Origin: a bacterium
GTDB taxonomy: Bacteria > Planctomycetota > Planctomycetia > Gemmatales > Gemmataceae
Assembly (NCBI GenBank): GCA_017308215.1
Contig: JAFKFQ010000400.1
Span: 1 to 48,903 of the forward strand
Reading direction: 5' to 3'
Length of the DNA stretch: 48,903 nucleotides
Position 1 is the stretch's first letter. Each line of letters opens with the position of its first letter. The position numbers were made by a program, and so were the translations under genes. Under the pieces are notes generated by a model. It had not been told where the DNA came from, ran no database searches, and saw only the letters and a list, made by a program, of their open reading frames with translations. Positions 23,762-32,858 of this stretch are shown piece by piece.

Positions 23762-24253
23762 CTACTTCTTCTGCCCCGCGTGGACCGACGTGATGGCGAA
23801 GTCCGCCCGGTCGGTGCCGCCGGGCGGAACCTCGAACTCCTTCACCGCCTTGTCCGAGTACCACTCGACCGGGATCGGGTCCACCTGTCCCTTCTTCCCT
23901 CCGCCGGGGCCGGCGTTGTCCGGGGTACCCACCGACGGGTCGAAGAAGACCTCGCCCGCGGCGCGCTGGGTCTGGATGCGGACGCGGTGCTTGCCGACGA
24001 CGGCGCCCGTGACGCCCTCGTCGGTCACCAGCGTGAACCGGCCCTTCTCGTCGGTCAGCCCGCTCGACCCGCGGCCGGGGGCGAGCCCGTCCTTCCCGGC
24101 GACCGGCTGGAACGACACGACGGCGTTCTTGTACGGCTGGTTGTCCACCGTCACGACGCCGGACACGGACACGTACTTCGGCCCCCCGCCGCACCCGGCG
24201 ACGGCGAGGGCGGTGGCGACTGCGAGGACCGGGGCGACACGAGCGCGAGTCAT
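23762..24253 (-). CDS. Lipoprotein with carboxypeptidase-regulatory-like domain
   Basis: A 163-residue lipoprotein. The signal peptide ends in the lipobox LAVAG-C (Cys21), followed by GGGPKYVSVSGVVTVDNQPY. The body resembles the transthyretin-like/CarboxypepD_reg fold (VSGVVTVDNQPYKNAVVSFQP, then TDEKGRFTLVTDEGVTGA, GKHRVRI), a very common partner of DUF1559 proteins in planctomycetes. It begins 14 bp after the DUF1559 gene, on the same strand, and is followed by a strong terminator. Probably periplasmic or surface-exposed; function unknown. Confidence 0.86.
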   Translation of the reverse strand: MTRARVAPVLAVATALAVAGCGGGPKYVSVSGVVTVDNQPYKNAVVSFQPVAGKDGLAPGRGSSGLTDEKGRFTLVTDEGVTGAVVGKHRVRIQTQRAAGEVFFDPSVGTPDNAGPGGGKKGQVDPIPVEWYSDKAVKEFEVPPGGTDRADFAITSVHAGQKK

Positions 24254-24267
24254 CGGCGGCCTCCGGG

Positions 24268-25290
24268 TCAGGGGAGTTGGGCGACCTCGTTCCCCGAGAT
24301 GGTCGCGGCGCCCCCGAGGAGGGTCATGTCGGTGCTCGTGCTGACCGTGCGGACCGACCCGTCGGCCAGGCAGAAGTTAATGACGTTGGTGTGGTTGCTC
24401 CCGAACGTCCGCTTGCACAGTTGGTCGCCGTAGAGCACGCCCGGCGAATAGCACCCGCTCCCGGCCGACCCGTTCCCGTACCGGTTGTTCAGGTGGTTGC
24501 TCTGGGGCCCGACGCTCGACTGGTTGTAGGAGGCGTAGGTGTACGCCCAGAAGGTGGCGCGGCGGGGGACGTCGCGGAAGGTGTTTTCCCCCACCATCAG
24601 GGTGTTGCTCGTCCCGTCGGTGATGCTCGCCATCCGCTCGGGGCCGCCCATCTCGACCACCGTCCCGGTCGGCGCCGGCACGCCGTTGTAGGCCACCGCG
24701 GTGCCGTGCAGCACCCCGCGGTACGACGGGTCGAACTTGCCGCCCGGCCAGTTCCCGGGCTCGTAGGTGTCGTAGGCCGCGTGCGCGATCGCCGCCTGCG
24801 CCCGCCCGGAAACCGCACGGTAGCTACCGTGCGCCCACGGGCGGGCCGTGTCCGGCCCGGAGGCCGGGGTGTCCGTCTGGCCGATGAGCGTGTCGGACGG
24901 GCACTCGTAGGTCGCCACCCGGGTGTTCCCGAGCGCGGTGTAGTTCACCGTGTCGTGGTTGTAGAGCGACTGGTTGTACCGGGTGTACAGCGCCGCCTGC
25001 TCCATGTACGGGAGGATCTCGATCGCCCAGGTGGTGTAGCACGGGGTGCCGTTGGCCCCGGTCTGCATCCCGCCCGGCGGGAATGTCCCGCGGGTGTCGT
25101 GGTGGGCGTGGAGCGCGACGCCGATCTGCTTCAGGTTGTTGCTGCACTTGATCCGGGCCGCCGCCTCGCGGACCTTCTGCACCGCGGGCAGGAGGAGGCC
25201 GATGAGGATGGCGATGATGGCGATCACCACCAGCAACTCGATCAGCGTGAACGCACGGGGACGTGGAACGGGACGAACGGACGTGTTCAT
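24268..25290 (-). CDS. DUF1559 protein with prepilin-type N-terminus
   Basis: A 340-residue planctomycete-type pseudopilin-like protein. A short basic leader ([13 protein letters not shown]) precedes the cleavage/methylation motif [20 protein letters not shown], with Ala instead of the usual Gly at -1. The DUF1559 body follows: [31 protein letters not shown] LMVGENTF and the C-terminal [17 protein letters not shown]. Such proteins are expected to be processed by a prepilin peptidase and to be anchored in the inner membrane; their role is not established. It heads a two-gene operon with the lipoprotein. AAGGGG lies before the ATG at 25290. Confidence 0.93.
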   Translation of the reverse strand: MNTSVRPVPRPRAFTLIELLVVIAIIAILIGLLLPAVQKVREAAARIKCSNNLKQIGVALHAHHDTRGTFPPGGMQTGANGTPCYTTWAIEILPYMEQAALYTRYNQSLYNHDTVNYTALGNTRVATYECPSDTLIGQTDTPASGPDTARPWAHGSYRAVSGRAQAAIAHAAYDTYEPGNWPGGKFDPSYRGVLHGTAVAYNGVPAPTGTVVEMGGPERMASITDGTSNTLMVGENTFRDVPRRATFWAYTYASYNQSSVGPQSNHLNNRYGNGSAGSGCYSPGVLYGDQLCKRTFGSNHTNVINFCLADGSVRTVSTSTDMTLLGGAATISGNEVAQLP

Positions 25291-25471
25291 GCGAGCCCCT
25301 TGTGGAGAAAGGAGGGCTACAAACGAGGCCGATCACTACCCTGGCGGTAGTGGGTGACGACCACTCGGATCGGTTTCGGCCGCTCGGAACCGGGTTGCGA
25401 GCCCCGGCGGGAGGTGGGCGGATGATAGAGCCCGCCTGCTCCCAGAGTTCTCTCATCTATAACCGACGCCT

Positions 25472-26275
25472 ATGGGCGAAGCCACCAGAAATCCGCGGGT
25501 CGTCACGCTACCGGTCGCGGGCGGTGGGGAACTGGTCGGGGATTACGTCCCGGCCGCCGGCGCCCCCGCGGACTTCGCCGTGTTGTGGGTTCACGGGTTC
25601 GGCAGCCACCGCGGCGGGGAGAAGGCTGCGGCCGTGCGGGCCGAGTGCGAGCACCGCGGGTGGGCGTTCGCCGCGTTCGACTTCCGCGCCCACGGCGCCT
25701 CGCCCGGCCGCGTCCTCGACCTGACCGCGTCCGGCCTCCAGGCGGACCTGGACGTCATCGCCGCGTTCCTCGCCGGGGAAGGGCACCCGCGACTCGGGCT
25801 GGTCGGGTCGAGCATGGGCGGGTTCGCCGCGTCGTGGTACGCGACCGCACACCCCGACACGGTCGTGGGCTGTGTGCTGCTCGCGCCGGCGTTCGGGTTC
25901 ATCCCGCGCCGGTGGGACCGGCTCACGACGGCCGAGCGCGAGGACTGGAAGCAGACCGGCCGGCTGCGCGTCAAGAACCAGTGGATCGACACCGAGATCG
26001 GCTACGCGCTGGCCGAGGAGCGCGATCGGTTCCGCCCCGAAGACCTCGCCGCCGCGTGGAAGACGCCGGCGTTGATCTTCCACGGCGCCGCCGACGACAC
26101 GGTGCCCTACGCCGGCACGCTCGACTTCTTCCGCGACGTGGCCTTCCCGGCGGTCGAGGTGCGGCTGTACAAGGACGGTGACCACCGCCTGACCGCGTAC
26201 AAGGACGAGATCGCCGCCGAGGCCGGGCGGTTCTTCGCACGCCTCCTTTCCCCCGTTCCCGGAGCGTCATCGTGA
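25472..26275 (+). CDS. Alpha/beta hydrolase
   Basis: A 267-residue cytoplasmic serine hydrolase. HGFGSHRGGE (41-50) is the oxyanion-hole region, the nucleophile Ser114 is in GSSMGG, the acid is in FHGAADDTVPY, and the His is in DGDHRLTAYKDE. The cap is short, as in carboxylesterase- or acyl-transferase-like members such as the YqiA/BAAT-type hydrolases. There is no signal peptide. The stop overlaps the GTG start of the next gene (GTGA), so the pair is probably translationally coupled. The 181-bp gap upstream is a divergent promoter region with DUF1559. Substrate unknown. Confidence 0.85.
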   Translation: MGEATRNPRVVTLPVAGGGELVGDYVPAAGAPADFAVLWVHGFGSHRGGEKAAAVRAECEHRGWAFAAFDFRAHGASPGRVLDLTASGLQADLDVIAAFLAGEGHPRLGLVGSSMGGFAASWYATAHPDTVVGCVLLAPAFGFIPRRWDRLTTAEREDWKQTGRLRVKNQWIDTEIGYALAEERDRFRPEDLAAAWKTPALIFHGAADDTVPYAGTLDFFRDVAFPAVEVRLYKDGDHRLTAYKDEIAAEAGRFFARLLSPVPGASS

Positions 26276-27687
26276 GAGCCGATCGCTTCCTTCTCGTCGT
26301 CCTACTCGCCGCCGCGGCGTTCGGGCTCGCGCCGCCCGCCGGCCCGGCGCGGCCGAAGGCCGACGCGCCGGCGCCGAAGGCCGAGGCGCCGCCGTCGGAC
26401 CTGACCGATTACGTCGCTAAGGACGACAAGGCGTTTGTGTGGAAGCTCGCCGACAAGACGGTTTCCGACGCCGGGACGGTGTACACGATCGACCTCGTCT
26501 CGCAGACGTGGCACGACATCAAGTGGGAGCACAAGCTCCAGGTGTTCGTGCCGAAGGACGCGGCGCCGCGGGCGACGATGATGTTGTGGAACCAGGGCGG
26601 CCGCCCGGGCGCGGGCTCGGCACTGCTCGGGCTGGAGCTGGCGAAGCGCGTCGGGGCGCCGGTGGCGTTCCTGTTCGGCGTGCCGAACCAGCCGCTCTTT
26701 GAGGGAAAAACCGAGGACGCGCTCATCGCCGAGACGTTCGTCCGCTTCCTCGAAACGAAGGACTCGTCCTGGCCGCTCCTGTTCCCGATGGTGAAGAGCC
26801 TGATCCGCGCGATGGACGCGCTGCAGGCGTTCGCGCGGCAGGAGTGGAACTTCGAGGTGACCGGGTTCGTGGTGACGGGTGCGAGCAAGCGCGGGTGGAC
26901 GAGTTGGCTGACCGCGGCGACCGGCGACCGGCGGGTGAAGGCGATCGCGCCGCTGGTCATCGACACGTTGAACTTCCCGGCGCAGATGCGGAACCAGGTG
27001 GCGGCGTTCGGCCGCCCGAGTGAGATGGTGAGGGACTACACCAACCGCAACCTCATCCCGATCCCCGACGCGCCCGAGGCGCAACGCCTCTGGAAGATGG
27101 TGGACCCGTGGGTGTACCGGCAGCGCATCACGGTGCCGCGACTCATCATCAACGGCACGAACGACCCGTACTGGCCGCTCGACGCGCTCAACAGTTACTG
27201 GGACGACCTGCCGGGCGAGAAGTACCTGCTCTACGTCCCGAACGCCGGCCACGACCTGCGCGAGGTGGACAAGGACGGCAAGAAGGAATTCCTCCCGACG
27301 CGCGCGGTGAGCGCGCTGGCGGCGTTCACGAAGGCGCAGGTGTTCGGCAAGGCGATGCCGAAGCTGACGTGGCGCGGTCCCGCGGCAGGTAACGGCAATG
27401 GGAACGGAAACGGGGCATTCACGCTCGGTAACTTTTCCTTCTCGGGGGCGAAGTCCGAACCCGGCCCGAAGCTCGTGCGGCGGTGGTCGGCCGAGTCCGA
27501 CACCCGGGATTTCCGCAAGGCCCGGTGGGAGGCGAAGACGTTCGACGCGGACGTTCGTGAGTACCGCGCTCTGCGCCAGGCCGGCGATCGCTTCGAGGCG
27601 TTCCTGCTGGAATTCGAGTACGAGCAGGACGGCCAGCAGTTCAGCCTGACGACGCAGTTGGAACTCCTCGAACCGCGGAGGAAGTAG
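26272..27687 (+). CDS. PhoPQ-activated pathogenicity-related (PqaA-like) exported protein
   Basis: A 471-residue protein with a signal peptide (RFLLVVLLAAAAFGLAPPA) and a Pro/Ala/Lys linker, then an alpha/beta-hydrolase-like domain of the PhoPQ_related family. YTIDLVSQTWHDIKWEH, LWNQGGRPG, VVTGASKRGWTSWLTA (with the presumed nucleophile Ser), LIINGTNDPYWPLDALNSYW and LLYVPNAGHDL are typical. A C-terminal beta domain (after about 375) is preceded by an Asn-Gly run (GNGNGNGNGAF). The family name comes from PqaA of Salmonella; biochemical activity is not established. GTG at 26272 overlaps the previous stop by four bases. Confidence 0.85.
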   Translation: MRADRFLLVVLLAAAAFGLAPPAGPARPKADAPAPKAEAPPSDLTDYVAKDDKAFVWKLADKTVSDAGTVYTIDLVSQTWHDIKWEHKLQVFVPKDAAPRATMMLWNQGGRPGAGSALLGLELAKRVGAPVAFLFGVPNQPLFEGKTEDALIAETFVRFLETKDSSWPLLFPMVKSLIRAMDALQAFARQEWNFEVTGFVVTGASKRGWTSWLTAATGDRRVKAIAPLVIDTLNFPAQMRNQVAAFGRPSEMVRDYTNRNLIPIPDAPEAQRLWKMVDPWVYRQRITVPRLIINGTNDPYWPLDALNSYWDDLPGEKYLLYVPNAGHDLREVDKDGKKEFLPTRAVSALAAFTKAQVFGKAMPKLTWRGPAAGNGNGNGNGAFTLGNFSFSGAKSEPGPKLVRRWSAESDTRDFRKARWEAKTFDADVREYRALRQAGDRFEAFLLEFEYEQDGQQFSLTTQLELLEPRRK

Positions 27688-27691
27688 CTGC

Positions 27692-28774
27692 ATGGGCTGG
27701 GATTTCGCGCGGGAACTGGAACGCTGGGGGCCGCCCGGCTCGGGGCGCGTCGGTCGGGTCGAGTCTTCGAGACCCGACGCGGCGGCACCAGCCGCGAGTG
27801 GTGACGCGCGGGGAGCTCAGACCCTCGTCGGTCCGGGTTTCCCGCTACCTGCCGTACGCACCCGCGCTGCGGCGTCGGGCCTTGAGGACTCGACCCGACC
27901 GACGAAGCCCCGGGCCGAAGCCCCGAGCCTGCAAGCCGCCCGCGCCTACTGCGCCTACGTCGCCCGCACGCACTACGAGAACTTCACCGTCGTCTCGGCG
28001 CTGCTGCCGCGGCGGCTGGTGCGGCACTTCCACGCCGTCTACGCCTACTGCCGCTGGTCCGACGACCTCGCCGACGAGACCGCCGGCGGGCAGGCGGCGC
28101 TTGACCTGCTCGCGTGGTGGCGCGGCGAACTCCTGACGTGCTACGACGGCACGCCGACGCACCCGGTCACGGTCACGCTCCGCGAGACAATCCGCCGCTT
28201 CGACATCCCGCCCGAGCCGTTCCTCGACCTGCTCTCGGCGTTCGAGCAGGATCAGGTGGTGAAGCGGTACGACACGTTCGCCCAACTCCGCGACTACTGC
28301 CGCCGCTCCGCCGACCCCGTCGGTCGGCTGGTGCTGTACCTGTTCGGCCGCTTCAGCGCGGAGCGGGCGGCGCTGTCCGACGAGGTGTGTACCGGGCTCC
28401 AACTCGCCAACTTCTGGCAGGACGTGGCGCGAGACTTCGCCATCGGCCGCGTCTACCTGCCGCGCGAGGACCGCGAGCGATTCGGCTACACGGATGACGA
28501 CCTCGCAGCGGGGCGGTTCACGCCGGCGTTCCGCGAGCTGATGCGGTCCGAGGTGGACCGGGCGCAAGCCTACTTCGACCGCGGCGCGGAGTTGCTGCCG
28601 CTGCTGCCGCGCGAGGCGCGGGTGGACGTGGACCTGTTCATCGCCGGCGGCCGGGCGATCCTACGGGCGGTGGAGCGGCAGGGGTACGACGTGTGGGCGA
28701 GCCGCCCCGAGGTGGGCAAGCGCGAGAAACTGCGCCTGTTCCTCGGTGCGGCGTGGCGGCATTGGGTCGGGTGA
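27692..28774 (+). CDS. hpnC: HpnC-type squalene/phytoene synthase with N-terminal insertion
   Basis: An isoprenoid head-to-head condensing enzyme of the hopanoid pathway. HpnC, with HpnD and HpnE, makes squalene from farnesyl diphosphate at the membrane. The two Asp-rich motifs are YCRWSDDLADE and NFWQDVARDFAIGRVYLP. ARTHYENFTVVSALLPRR and VKRYDTFAQLRDYCRRSA are HpnC-like. The start MGWDFARELERWGP is conserved-looking. Between it and SLQAARAYC lie about 60 residues of low-complexity sequence that other members lack as far as I recall; these correspond to a palindromic DNA element at 27748-27904. The insertion sits before the catalytic fold and may be tolerated. Dxs and the polyprenyl synthase on the opposite strand would supply its substrate. 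Confidence 0.9.
   Translation: MGWDFARELERWGPPGSGRVGRVESSRPDAAAPAASGDARGAQTLVGPGFPLPAVRTRAAASGLEDSTRPTKPRAEAPSLQAARAYCAYVARTHYENFTVVSALLPRRLVRHFHAVYAYCRWSDDLADETAGGQAALDLLAWWRGELLTCYDGTPTHPVTVTLRETIRRFDIPPEPFLDLLSAFEQDQVVKRYDTFAQLRDYCRRSADPVGRLVLYLFGRFSAERAALSDEVCTGLQLANFWQDVARDFAIGRVYLPREDRERFGYTDDDLAAGRFTPAFRELMRSEVDRAQAYFDRGAELLPLLPREARVDVDLFIAGGRAILRAVERQGYDVWASRPEVGKREKLRLFLGAAWRHWVG
27748..27904. repeat. Palindromic element inserted in the hpnC coding sequence
   Basis: 27748-27765 and 27887-27904 are perfect 18-bp inverted repeats (CGTCGGTCGGGTCGAGTC), and pairing continues inward for several more bases with wobbles. The left arm also begins a local palindrome, GTCGGGTCGAGTCTTCGAGA and so on. 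The element is translated in frame as a low-complexity stretch of HpnC. Confidence 0.75.
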
Positions 28775-28784
28775 AACGCCCGGG

Positions 28785-29495
28785 TTACGGGTCGGAGGCC
28801 GCGCGGACGAGTTCCGCCGTGCGCCCGATCTCGTCCGCGAGCTGGTCGCGCTCCGCGGGCGTCAGTTCGGTGGCCGTGGCGGCGTCGAGCGAGTCGCGGG
28901 CGAGGGCGGGGTTGTTCAGGCGGACGGCGAGCTCGGCCCGGTAGAGCATCGCCTTTGCGTAGTCGAGGCGCGGGGCGTCGGGGTAGCGGGCGAGACCGCT
29001 CTCGAGCGTCTTCATGGCCTTCTCGTCGTCGCCGTGCGCGTCGCCGAGGCGGGCGGCGGTGAGCACGATCTTCGCCAGCCCGGTCGCCGTCTCCTGCTCA
29101 TCCTCGGTGTCGCCGGTCCGCGATACACGCAACCAGTTCCCGCCGACGTCGACCACGCTGAACCCGGCCACGGTGCCGAACTTCTTCCGCGGGCGGAGGA
29201 GCCGCGGGATGCCGGCGACGGGGACTTTCCCGTATGCGGCGCGCAGCCCGTCGGCGAACGACTGGTAGAGCGAGTCCGGGTCGGGCACGACGACGATGAC
29301 GTTGCCGTAAGACTGCTCCGGGGCGAAGTCCGGCATCCCGAAGAGGTGGATGTGTAGGTCGTCGCGCTGGACGACGGCGTAGGGGTTGGGCTTGAGCTGG
29401 CGGTACGTGCGGCGGAACCCGAGTGCCTCGTAGAAGGCGATCGCCGGGTCGAGGTCGCGGCAGGGAAGGCAGGGGTAGGTGCGTTCGTTCGCCAT
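28785..29495 (-). CDS. VOC-superfamily (glyoxalase/bleomycin-resistance-like) protein with helical C-terminal domain
   Basis: A 236-residue protein. Residues 1-125 form a VOC domain (PCLPCRDLDPAIAFYEALGF, DDLHIHLFGMPDF, FSVVDVGGNWLRV) like the small bleomycin-resistance/glyoxalase-type proteins. A TPR-like helical region (about 135-235: AKIVLTAARLGDAHGDDEKA, MKTLESGLARYPDAPRLDYA) follows, which is an unusual attachment. Only one metal-ligand-like His pair is evident, so a sequestration or binding role is as likely as catalysis. The ATG at 29495 has GGAG upstream. The gene converges on hpnC with a 10-bp gap, and lies downstream of the dxs terminator. Confidence 0.82.
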   Translation of the reverse strand: MANERTYPCLPCRDLDPAIAFYEALGFRRTYRQLKPNPYAVVQRDDLHIHLFGMPDFAPEQSYGNVIVVVPDPDSLYQSFADGLRAAYGKVPVAGIPRLLRPRKKFGTVAGFSVVDVGGNWLRVSRTGDTEDEQETATGLAKIVLTAARLGDAHGDDEKAMKTLESGLARYPDAPRLDYAKAMLYRAELAVRLNNPALARDSLDAATATELTPAERDQLADEIGRTAELVRAASDP

Positions 29496-29558
29496 GATCG
29501 AACTCCGTGGGGCGGGCGGCCCGCGAGTGCGGACCGGCGAAGCGCCCCGAATTCGACC

Positions 29559-29593
29559 ACCCCGACCGGCCGCGGGTTCGCGCCGGTCGGGGT
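29559..29593 (-). terminator. Hairpin after dxs
   Basis: 29559-29570 and 29582-29593 form a perfect 12-bp stem with an 11-base loop, just past the dxs stop on the minus strand. It suggests that the VOC gene is transcribed separately. Confidence 0.55.
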
Positions 29594-29610
29594 ACACCCA
29601 AAACCCGGCC

Positions 29611-31512
29611 TCACACCGGCCGCAGCGCCTCGCGGTGCTTGCGGACGGTGTCGGCGAGGGCGTCGGCGCTCAGGCCGAGCGACGCGAGGAGTTCGTTCCG
29701 CTCGCCGTGCTCGACGAAGCGGTCGGGGATGCCGCAGCGGACCACGTTGCGGGCGTCGAGCCCGGCCGCGTTCGCCGCCTCCAGCACCGCCGACCCGAAC
29801 CCGCCCTCGATCGTCCCTTCCTCCACGGTCACGACGAGCGGCAGCGTCTCGACGGCCCGCAGGATCGTCTCGCGGTCGAGCGGCTTCACGAAGCGGGCGT
29901 TGATGACGCCGACGTGCAGCCCCTCCTCCCGCAGCTTCTTCGCCGCCGCCACGCAGTTCGACAGCAGCGTGCCGAACGCCACGAAGCACCCGTCCTCGCC
30001 CCAGTCGATGACCTCGGCCTTGCCGGGCTCGATCGGGGTGAAGCCGTTCGGGCGCTCGACGCGCTCCAGGTTCGTCTTCGGGTAGCGCATCCCGATCGGG
30101 CCGGGGTGGGCGAGGGCGTGCGTCAGCATCGGCTGCGTGTCGAGCTCGTCGCCCGGCGCCATTGCGGTCATGTTCGGGAACAGCCGCATGTACGGCACGT
30201 CGAAGCACCCGTGGTGCGTCGGGCCTTCCGGGCCGGTCAGGCCGGCGCGGTCCATGCAGAACACCACCGGCAGGTTCTGCAGGCAGACCTCCTGGAAGAT
30301 CTGGTCGAAGCTCCGCTGCAGGAACGTGCTGTAGATGTCCACGACGGGCTTCATGCCCGCCTTCGCCATCCCGGCGGCGAACGCGACGGCGTGGCTCTCG
30401 CAAATCCCCACGTCGAAGAACCGCTCGGGGAAGTCCTGCCGGACCGGCTCCAGCTTGTTCCCCTGGCACATCGCCGCGGTGAGGACCGTCACCTTCGGGT
30501 CGGCCTTCATCGCCTGGTAGAGGCCGGCGCTGACCGCGTCGGTGTACGCCTTCGCGCTACTCTTCTTGAACGACTTGATGGTGCCGTTCGGCCCGAGTTC
30601 CTCGAACACCGGCGGGGTGTGGTACGTCACCGGGTCGGCTGCAGCCTCCGGGACGCCGTGGCCCTTGTTGGTGAACACGTGGAGGAGGATCGGCCCCTTC
30701 TGGTCCTTCAGGTCGCGCAGGATCTTCCGCAGGCCGGGGAGGTCGTGGCCGTCCACCGGGCCGAAGTAGCGGAAGCCGAGCTCCTCGAACAGCATCCCGT
30801 CCTTGAAGAACGCCTTCAGTCCGTCGCGGATCTGCTCGAGCGCCGAGTGCGCCATCTCGCCGAAGACGGGAATGCCGTTGAGCACCTTGTTGATGCGCCG
30901 CTTCCCGCCCTGGTAGAGCCCGGTGATGCGGCACTGGTCGAGGTACTGCCCGACGCCGCCGGTGCGCGGGCAGATGCTCATCTTGTTGTCGTTGAGGATG
31001 ACGAGCAGGTCCTGCGCCATCCCGCCGATGTTGTTGAGCGCCTCGAACACGATGCCGCTCGGGAGCGCCCCGTCGCCGATGACCGCGACCGCCTTGCGGC
31101 CGGACTCGCCGAGCAGGTCGTCCGCGGCCTTAAGACCCGAGACGGTGGAGACGCTGCACCCGGCGTGGCCGGTCATGAACAGGTCGTAGGGACTCTCGCC
31201 GGGGTGCGGGAAGCCCATCAGCCCGCCGCGGGTGCGGATGGTGTGGAACTTGTCGTACCGGCCGGTGACGAGCTTGTGCGGGTAGACCTGATGCCCGGTG
31301 TCCCAGATGAGGCGGTCCTTCGAGAAGTCGAAGGTGAGGTGGAGCGCCAGCGTGAGCTCGACGACGCCGAGGTTGCTGGCGAAGTGCGCCGGCCGGGTGG
31401 TGAGCACCCGCACGAGTTCCTCGCGGATCTCGCGGGTGAGCTGCTGCAACTGCTCGTCCGAGAGCTTCTGCAGGTCGGCGGGGCCGGTGATGGTCGGGAG
31501 CAGGGTGGACAT
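29611..31512 (-). CDS. dxs: 1-deoxy-D-xylulose-5-phosphate synthase
   Basis: The thiamine-diphosphate enzyme that condenses pyruvate and glyceraldehyde-3-phosphate, the first step of the MEP pathway to isoprenoids. The 633 residues are normal. LIWDTGHQVYPHKL, the ThDP-Mg motif GDGALPSGIVFEALNN (Gly146-Asp147-Gly148 then LNDNKMSI), DGHDLPGL, the transketolase-type pyrimidine domain with catalytic Glu in GICESHAVAFAAGMA, and DRAGLTGPEGPTHHG are all present. GHAGCSVSTVSG replaces the more usual GHSSTSIS. ATG at 31512 follows the polyprenyl synthase stop by 12 bp, matching the common ispA-dxs order. A hairpin follows the stop. Confidence 0.96.
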   Translation of the reverse strand: MSTLLPTITGPADLQKLSDEQLQQLTREIREELVRVLTTRPAHFASNLGVVELTLALHLTFDFSKDRLIWDTGHQVYPHKLVTGRYDKFHTIRTRGGLMGFPHPGESPYDLFMTGHAGCSVSTVSGLKAADDLLGESGRKAVAVIGDGALPSGIVFEALNNIGGMAQDLLVILNDNKMSICPRTGGVGQYLDQCRITGLYQGGKRRINKVLNGIPVFGEMAHSALEQIRDGLKAFFKDGMLFEELGFRYFGPVDGHDLPGLRKILRDLKDQKGPILLHVFTNKGHGVPEAAADPVTYHTPPVFEELGPNGTIKSFKKSSAKAYTDAVSAGLYQAMKADPKVTVLTAAMCQGNKLEPVRQDFPERFFDVGICESHAVAFAAGMAKAGMKPVVDIYSTFLQRSFDQIFQEVCLQNLPVVFCMDRAGLTGPEGPTHHGCFDVPYMRLFPNMTAMAPGDELDTQPMLTHALAHPGPIGMRYPKTNLERVERPNGFTPIEPGKAEVIDWGEDGCFVAFGTLLSNCVAAAKKLREEGLHVGVINARFVKPLDRETILRAVETLPLVVTVEEGTIEGGFGSAVLEAANAAGLDARNVVRCGIPDRFVEHGERNELLASLGLSADALADTVRKHREALRPV

Positions 31513-31524
31513 CGTATCCCCTGG

Positions 31525-32433
31525 TTAGCGGTCGCGTTCGACGACGTACCGGGCCAGTCGGGCGAGCGGGTCGCTGCCGAGCCGGGCCGCGGCGTGTACG
31601 GCTTCCTTCCCCAACTCCGCCGCCTTCCACCGGCTCTCGGCGACGCCGAGGAGGCCGGGGTAGGTCAGCTTCCCGCGGGCGGCGTCCTTGTTCACCCGCT
31701 TACCGGTCTTCTCGGCCGTGCTCTCCACGTCGAGCAGGTCGTCCGTCACCTGGAACGCCAGCCCGAAGGCGGCGGCGTAGTCGTCTGCGGCGGCGAGTGC
31801 CGCCGGGTCCGCCCCGCGCTCGCCCTGGGCGGCGTGGACGCCGAGCCGAAGCGAAGCGCGGAACAGCGCCTCCGTCTTGCGGCGGTGGATGTTCTCCAGT
31901 TGCGCCGCCGTCTCGACCCGGCCGGGCGCCTCGATCCGGCCCTCGGCGGCGAGGTCGAGCACCTGTCCGCCGACCATCCCGACCGCCCCGGCGCCGGCCG
32001 CCAACTCCACACAGCTAACCGCGGCCGTGCGCGGCGGGCAACCTTCGCCGACCACCTGAAACGCCAGCGTCAGCAGCGCGTCGCCGGCGAGGATCGCCAG
32101 CGCCTCGCCGAACTTCTTGTGGCACGTCGGCAGCCCGCGGCGCAGGTCGTCGTCGTCCATCGCCGGCAGGTCGTCGTGGACCAGCGAGTACGTGTGGACC
32201 ATTTCCACCGCGCATGCCGCCGGCAACGCCTGTTCCGTACCCCCGCCGGCGGCCTCGCAGGCGAGGACGACGAGGAGCGGGCGGAGCCGCTTACCGGGCG
32301 CGAACAAGCTATACCCCATCGCCGCGGAGAGTGCGGCGGGGGCGTCCGACGTGTACCGGGCGAGGGTGCTTCGCAGCGCGGCCTCGACGGCATCCTGCCG
32401 GTCTTTCAGATCCGCCCACAACTCCCCGACCAC
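31525..32433 (-). CDS. ispA: Polyprenyl (farnesyl/geranylgeranyl) diphosphate synthase
   Basis: A short-chain trans-prenyl transferase that condenses isopentenyl diphosphate with allylic diphosphates. Both Asp-rich motifs are intact: HDDLPAMDDDDLRRG and FQVTDDLLDVE, with GKRLRPLL and AGDALLTLAFQ between and before them. It ends in LARYVVERDR, like IspA. Product length cannot be read with certainty. GTG at 32433 (AAGGGA upstream) gives 302 residues, the normal size. TTG 32466 would add 11 residues and has no ribosome site. A TATAAA-like box lies at 32480-32475. It sits between xseB and dxs, the usual order. Confidence 0.92.
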   Translation of the reverse strand: MVGELWADLKDRQDAVEAALRSTLARYTSDAPAALSAAMGYSLFAPGKRLRPLLVVLACEAAGGGTEQALPAACAVEMVHTYSLVHDDLPAMDDDDLRRGLPTCHKKFGEALAILAGDALLTLAFQVVGEGCPPRTAAVSCVELAAGAGAVGMVGGQVLDLAAEGRIEAPGRVETAAQLENIHRRKTEALFRASLRLGVHAAQGERGADPAALAAADDYAAAFGLAFQVTDDLLDVESTAEKTGKRVNKDAARGKLTYPGLLGVAESRWKAAELGKEAVHAAARLGSDPLARLARYVVERDR

Positions 32434-32543
32434 GGCCGTCCCTTCCGGTCGCCCCGGGCGGGGCAATGTCCTGATTTATAGCAGCCCCACCCCCCGCCGG
32501 CGCAGCCGAATTCCCAGATCGGCTCAAGGTTTCGACCCCGCCG

Positions 32544-32858
32544 TCAGCCGTCTATTCCCGGCAGTTTGCCGTCGCGGGCCGGTTTGCGGATCGAAGCCTT
32601 TGCGGCGGAGAGGGATGCGACGTGCTCGAACGGCTCGAGGTCCGGGGCGCCGTCGGGCGTGGTGCCGTTGAGCAGGCGCACGCGCTGTTCGGCGTCCTTG
32701 AGCTTGCTGTAACACAGGCGGAGCAGCGCGACGCCGCGCTCGTAGCGAGCGAGGGCGTCGTCGAGCGTGGTGGTGCCGTCCTCCAGTTCGCGGAGGATGC
32801 GGTCGAGCTCGGCCAGCGCCTGCTCGAAGCGGACGGGTTCGGCGTCGGGTGGGGTCAT
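32544..32858 (-). CDS. xseB: Exodeoxyribonuclease VII small subunit
   Basis: A 104-residue helical subunit of exonuclease VII, several copies of which bind one XseA to degrade single-stranded DNA. The family core is FEQALAELDRILRELEDGTT, TLDDALARYERGVALLRLC, then KLKDAEQRVRLL. The tail of about 35 residues after NGTTPDG is longer than in E. coli and low in conservation. ATG at 32858 overlaps the stop of the broken uma2 gene by four bases (ATGA), so its translation may have depended on coupling to that gene. Confidence 0.93.
   Translation of the reverse strand: MTPPDAEPVRFEQALAELDRILRELEDGTTTLDDALARYERGVALLRLCYSKLKDAEQRVRLLNGTTPDGAPDLEPFEHVASLSAAKASIRKPARDGKLPGIDG

Noticed and set aside
25430..25471. 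TATAAC box just before the alpha/beta hydrolase start as a promoter
   Set aside because: No matching -35 element at a suitable distance, and the leader would be only a few bases long.
29479..32481. A 1000-codon plus-strand open frame across dxs and the polyprenyl synthase gene
   Set aside because: Compositionally biased mirror of two well-supported minus-strand genes; no motif of its own.
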